Of a stretch of DNA of 64,000 bases, positions 62,646 to 64,000 are shown piece by piece. The DNA lies in contig DASYXK010000017.1 in NCBI GenBank assembly GCA_035935115.1, positions 1 to 64,000 of the forward strand, read 5' to 3'. Source of the stretch: TA-20 sp035935115 (lineage in GTDB: Archaea > Thermoproteota > Nitrososphaeria > Nitrososphaerales > Nitrosopumilaceae). The position numbers and the translations under genes were made by a program. How positions within the stretch are numbered: position 1 is the stretch's first letter; the number at the start of each line of letters is the position of its first letter. A model generated the notes under the pieces. That model was not told the origin of the DNA, did no database searches, and worked only from the letters and a program-made list of their open reading frames with translations.

Positions 62646-62830
62646 AACATATTTCTCTTCATGAGTGAAATTGACATATCTTTTCAATCTGTATTGATAA
62701 TGTAGAATAATTCTAGTTAACAATATGACTTATCACTGGAGTAAGCACTACTTAATAATTATTATACAAAAATAAAACAAAATGAGAATAAAGTCATCTC
62801 AGATAAAAAATATAGAATTGTTGATTTATT

Positions 62831-63031
62831 GTGCCAGATGATTCATGCAGGAGATGTGGAGGACCTCTCACAAAGTACTCTCTATGTGCAGTATGTAAGC
62901 GAGCTATACAATACATTTGTATCTACTGCGGCACAAAATCTGAAGGAATGTTACATCAGTGTCATTTACATATAGAAGTATATCAAACAAGAAATTCTAT
63001 GATAGAAAATACATACTCTATATCAGTATGA
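62831..63031 (+). CDS. Small multi-knuckle zinc protein
   Basis: 66 aa, GTG start. Three CxxC pairs (CRRCGG, CAVCKR, CIYCGT) and CHLH: a double zinc ribbon in the first 50 residues, with a short Asn/Ser-rich tail. Likely metal- or nucleic-acid-binding; function unknown. Downstream of the RNA element and upstream of HTH copy 4, same strand. Confidence 0.7.
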   Translation: MPDDSCRRCGGPLTKYSLCAVCKRAIQYICIYCGTKSEGMLHQCHLHIEVYQTRNSMIENTYSISV

Positions 63032-63099
63032 CAAAAAGAAACAATAATACATATAATTTCTACGAACTCCTTTAATGATATATTTTGAAGATCTATGCA

Positions 63100-63378
63100 A
63101 TGAAATACGGAGGAAAAATGGAAATCATTGCTATGATTTTACAGACTGCGGTAGAAGGTACTACTAAAACAAGAATAATGTATGCCGCATACTTGTCTTT
63201 TCAACAAGTAAAAGACTATTTGGATTTTCTACAGGAAAATGATCTAATACTATATGAGAATGAAACAGGGTTTTACAAACTGACTGAAAAGGGAAATAGG
63301 TTCTTGAGGATATCAAATGAATTGAATGATTTATTTTCTTTTAAAAATTCAGAATTTAATAATTCCTTTGGAGTATGA
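63100..63378 (+). CDS. HTH_45-type winged-helix regulator (copy 4)
   Basis: 92 aa from ATG 63100 (MKYGGKMEIIAMILQ), chosen by alignment with the other copies; a TTG five codons upstream is less likely. TKTRIMYAAYLSFQQVKDYL and TGFYKLTEKGNRFLRIS follow. The most diverged of the four. Confidence 0.85.
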   Translation: MKYGGKMEIIAMILQTAVEGTTKTRIMYAAYLSFQQVKDYLDFLQENDLILYENETGFYKLTEKGNRFLRISNELNDLFSFKNSEFNNSFGV

Positions 63379-63407
63379 AAAAATTTTTTGAATTAAAAAA
63401 ACCTGTA

Positions 63408-64000
63408 TTATCTGACAGATTCTGTAGATTTGGAGAATATAGTTCCTGCCTGCAAGATAGAATTTGGAGGTACAAAACGTCCTGGTAAAATTATTACTCC
63501 TGCTCCTATTGCACAACCATGTCCTATAACTGAACCAAAATGTGTAAGTCCTGTAGATACTAACATACTGCCTAGTTTGTACTTGACAGTTTCTTTATTT
63601 AGCAACACATTGGTTGTTCCTACAAAAGCTGCAAACCAATTATCATAACCAACGATACTGTCTAAAATTACATTATGATGAGAAATTATATCCTTGCCTA
63701 CTAAAAAAGTTCTACCGACTTCACAACTAAATCCAATGGATGTATCTTTGCATATCATACAATTTCTAACAAGACTACCAGTACCAACCCTACTATTTTT
63801 TTCTATGTATGTGGGGCCTATTATTTTTGTAAAATCATCTATGACAACACCTTCTTCCATGACACAAGGGCCCTTTACAATTGATGATTCTGCAACAGAT
63901 ACGTTCTTTGAAATCATTGTTTCTGTAATTTCTGTATCTAGAATCTCACGTACTGCTTTCAAAACATCCCAAGGATATACCAAAAAACGAATAATGTAAT
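63408..64000 (-). CDS. C-terminal part of sugar-1-phosphate nucleotidylyltransferase (truncated at window edge)
   Basis: 197 codons visible; the frame is open to the window end (RFLVYPWDVLKAVREIL precedes), so the start lies outside. The visible part is a left-handed parallel beta-helix with hexapeptide repeats (KIIGPTYIEKNSRVGTGSLV, SVIGHGCAIGAGVIILPG, NSILQAGTIF) after a PWDVL linker, as in GlmU/GalU-type nucleotidylyltransferases. The pyrophosphorylase domain must be upstream. Makes an NDP-sugar for glycans; the sugar is unknown. Confidence 0.85.
   Translation of the reverse strand, partial: YIIRFLVYPWDVLKAVREILDTEITETMISKNVSVAESSIVKGPCVMEEGVVIDDFTKIIGPTYIEKNSRVGTGSLVRNCMICKDTSIGFSCEVGRTFLVGKDIISHHNVILDSIVGYDNWFAAFVGTTNVLLNKETVKYKLGSMLVSTGLTHFGSVIGHGCAIGAGVIILPGRFVPPNSILQAGTIFSKSTESVR

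Overview
The window is chromosomal DNA of an AT-rich ammonia-oxidising archaeon (Nitrososphaerota/Thaumarchaeota, most like group I.1a; genus not resolvable here). The evidence is a eukaryote-type topoisomerase IB, archaeal DnaG, TFB, L39e/L31e/L15e, an archaeal copper nitrite reductase (NirK), the paired 3-hydroxypropionyl-CoA synthetase and crotonase genes of the thaumarchaeal 3HP/4HB carbon-fixation cycle, LysW-carrier lysine/arginine synthesis, a PEFG-CTERM surface protein and an intron-containing tRNA. Genes are dense, many overlap by 4 bp (ATGA/GTGA), and TTG/GTG starts are common.

Layout. 1-5.4 kb: the 3' end of a repetitive helical protein, a structured-looking gap, several tiny zinc/Cys-rich proteins, a SirB1-like protein, tRNA-Met with a non-canonical intron and a 17-codon Lys/Ala ORF. 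5.5-16 kb: TRAM protein, topoisomerase IB, an SDR, a MrfA-like helicase, an epimerase, a UbiE-like methyltransferase, TatA, glutamate dehydrogenase, a stand-alone RAM protein and an IscA/HesB protein. 15.2-18.2 kb: 3HP/4HB-cycle pair. 18.3-23.2 kb: amidotransferase, TOPRIM protein, DnaG, CTP-dependent riboflavin kinase, FAD-synthase-like protein and a diphthine synthase fused to DUF357. 23.3-32.4 kb: a minus-strand LysW block (argG, lysW2, argX, lysY, lysZ, lysJ, Lrp regulator, then lysS, lysW1, lysX, lysK). It has two carriers and two ligases but one set of shared middle enzymes; lysW1 ends in Gln instead of the usual Glu.

32.6-41.4 kb: an SsuABC/TauABC-type importer, a surface protein, MTHFR-like protein, a MetH split into two genes, and a Nudix hydrolase. 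41.5-56.4 kb: L39e-L31e, a divergent FtsZ/tubulin-like GTPase, a tRNA methylthiotransferase, fumarase, NirK, a phosphoglycerate-dehydrogenase-like protein, secreted or membrane proteins, L15e, a RAM protein, a thioredoxin-NHL protein, TruD, a Vgb-like propeller and an HNH protein.

56.5-64 kb is a sparser, more AT-rich accessory region. It holds four paralogous 90-106 aa winged-helix proteins, tiny Cys-rich proteins, a fibronectin-III surface protein and a decayed fragment of a related gene, a TFB paralogue followed by a PPP-family phosphatase, and several palindromes near regulator genes. It also contains two RNA-like elements without an obvious family: a three-way-junction fold at 57.13-57.25 kb and a 74-nt tRNA-shaped element with encoded CCA at 62.57 kb. 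No CRISPR array, rRNA gene or complete insertion sequence was seen.
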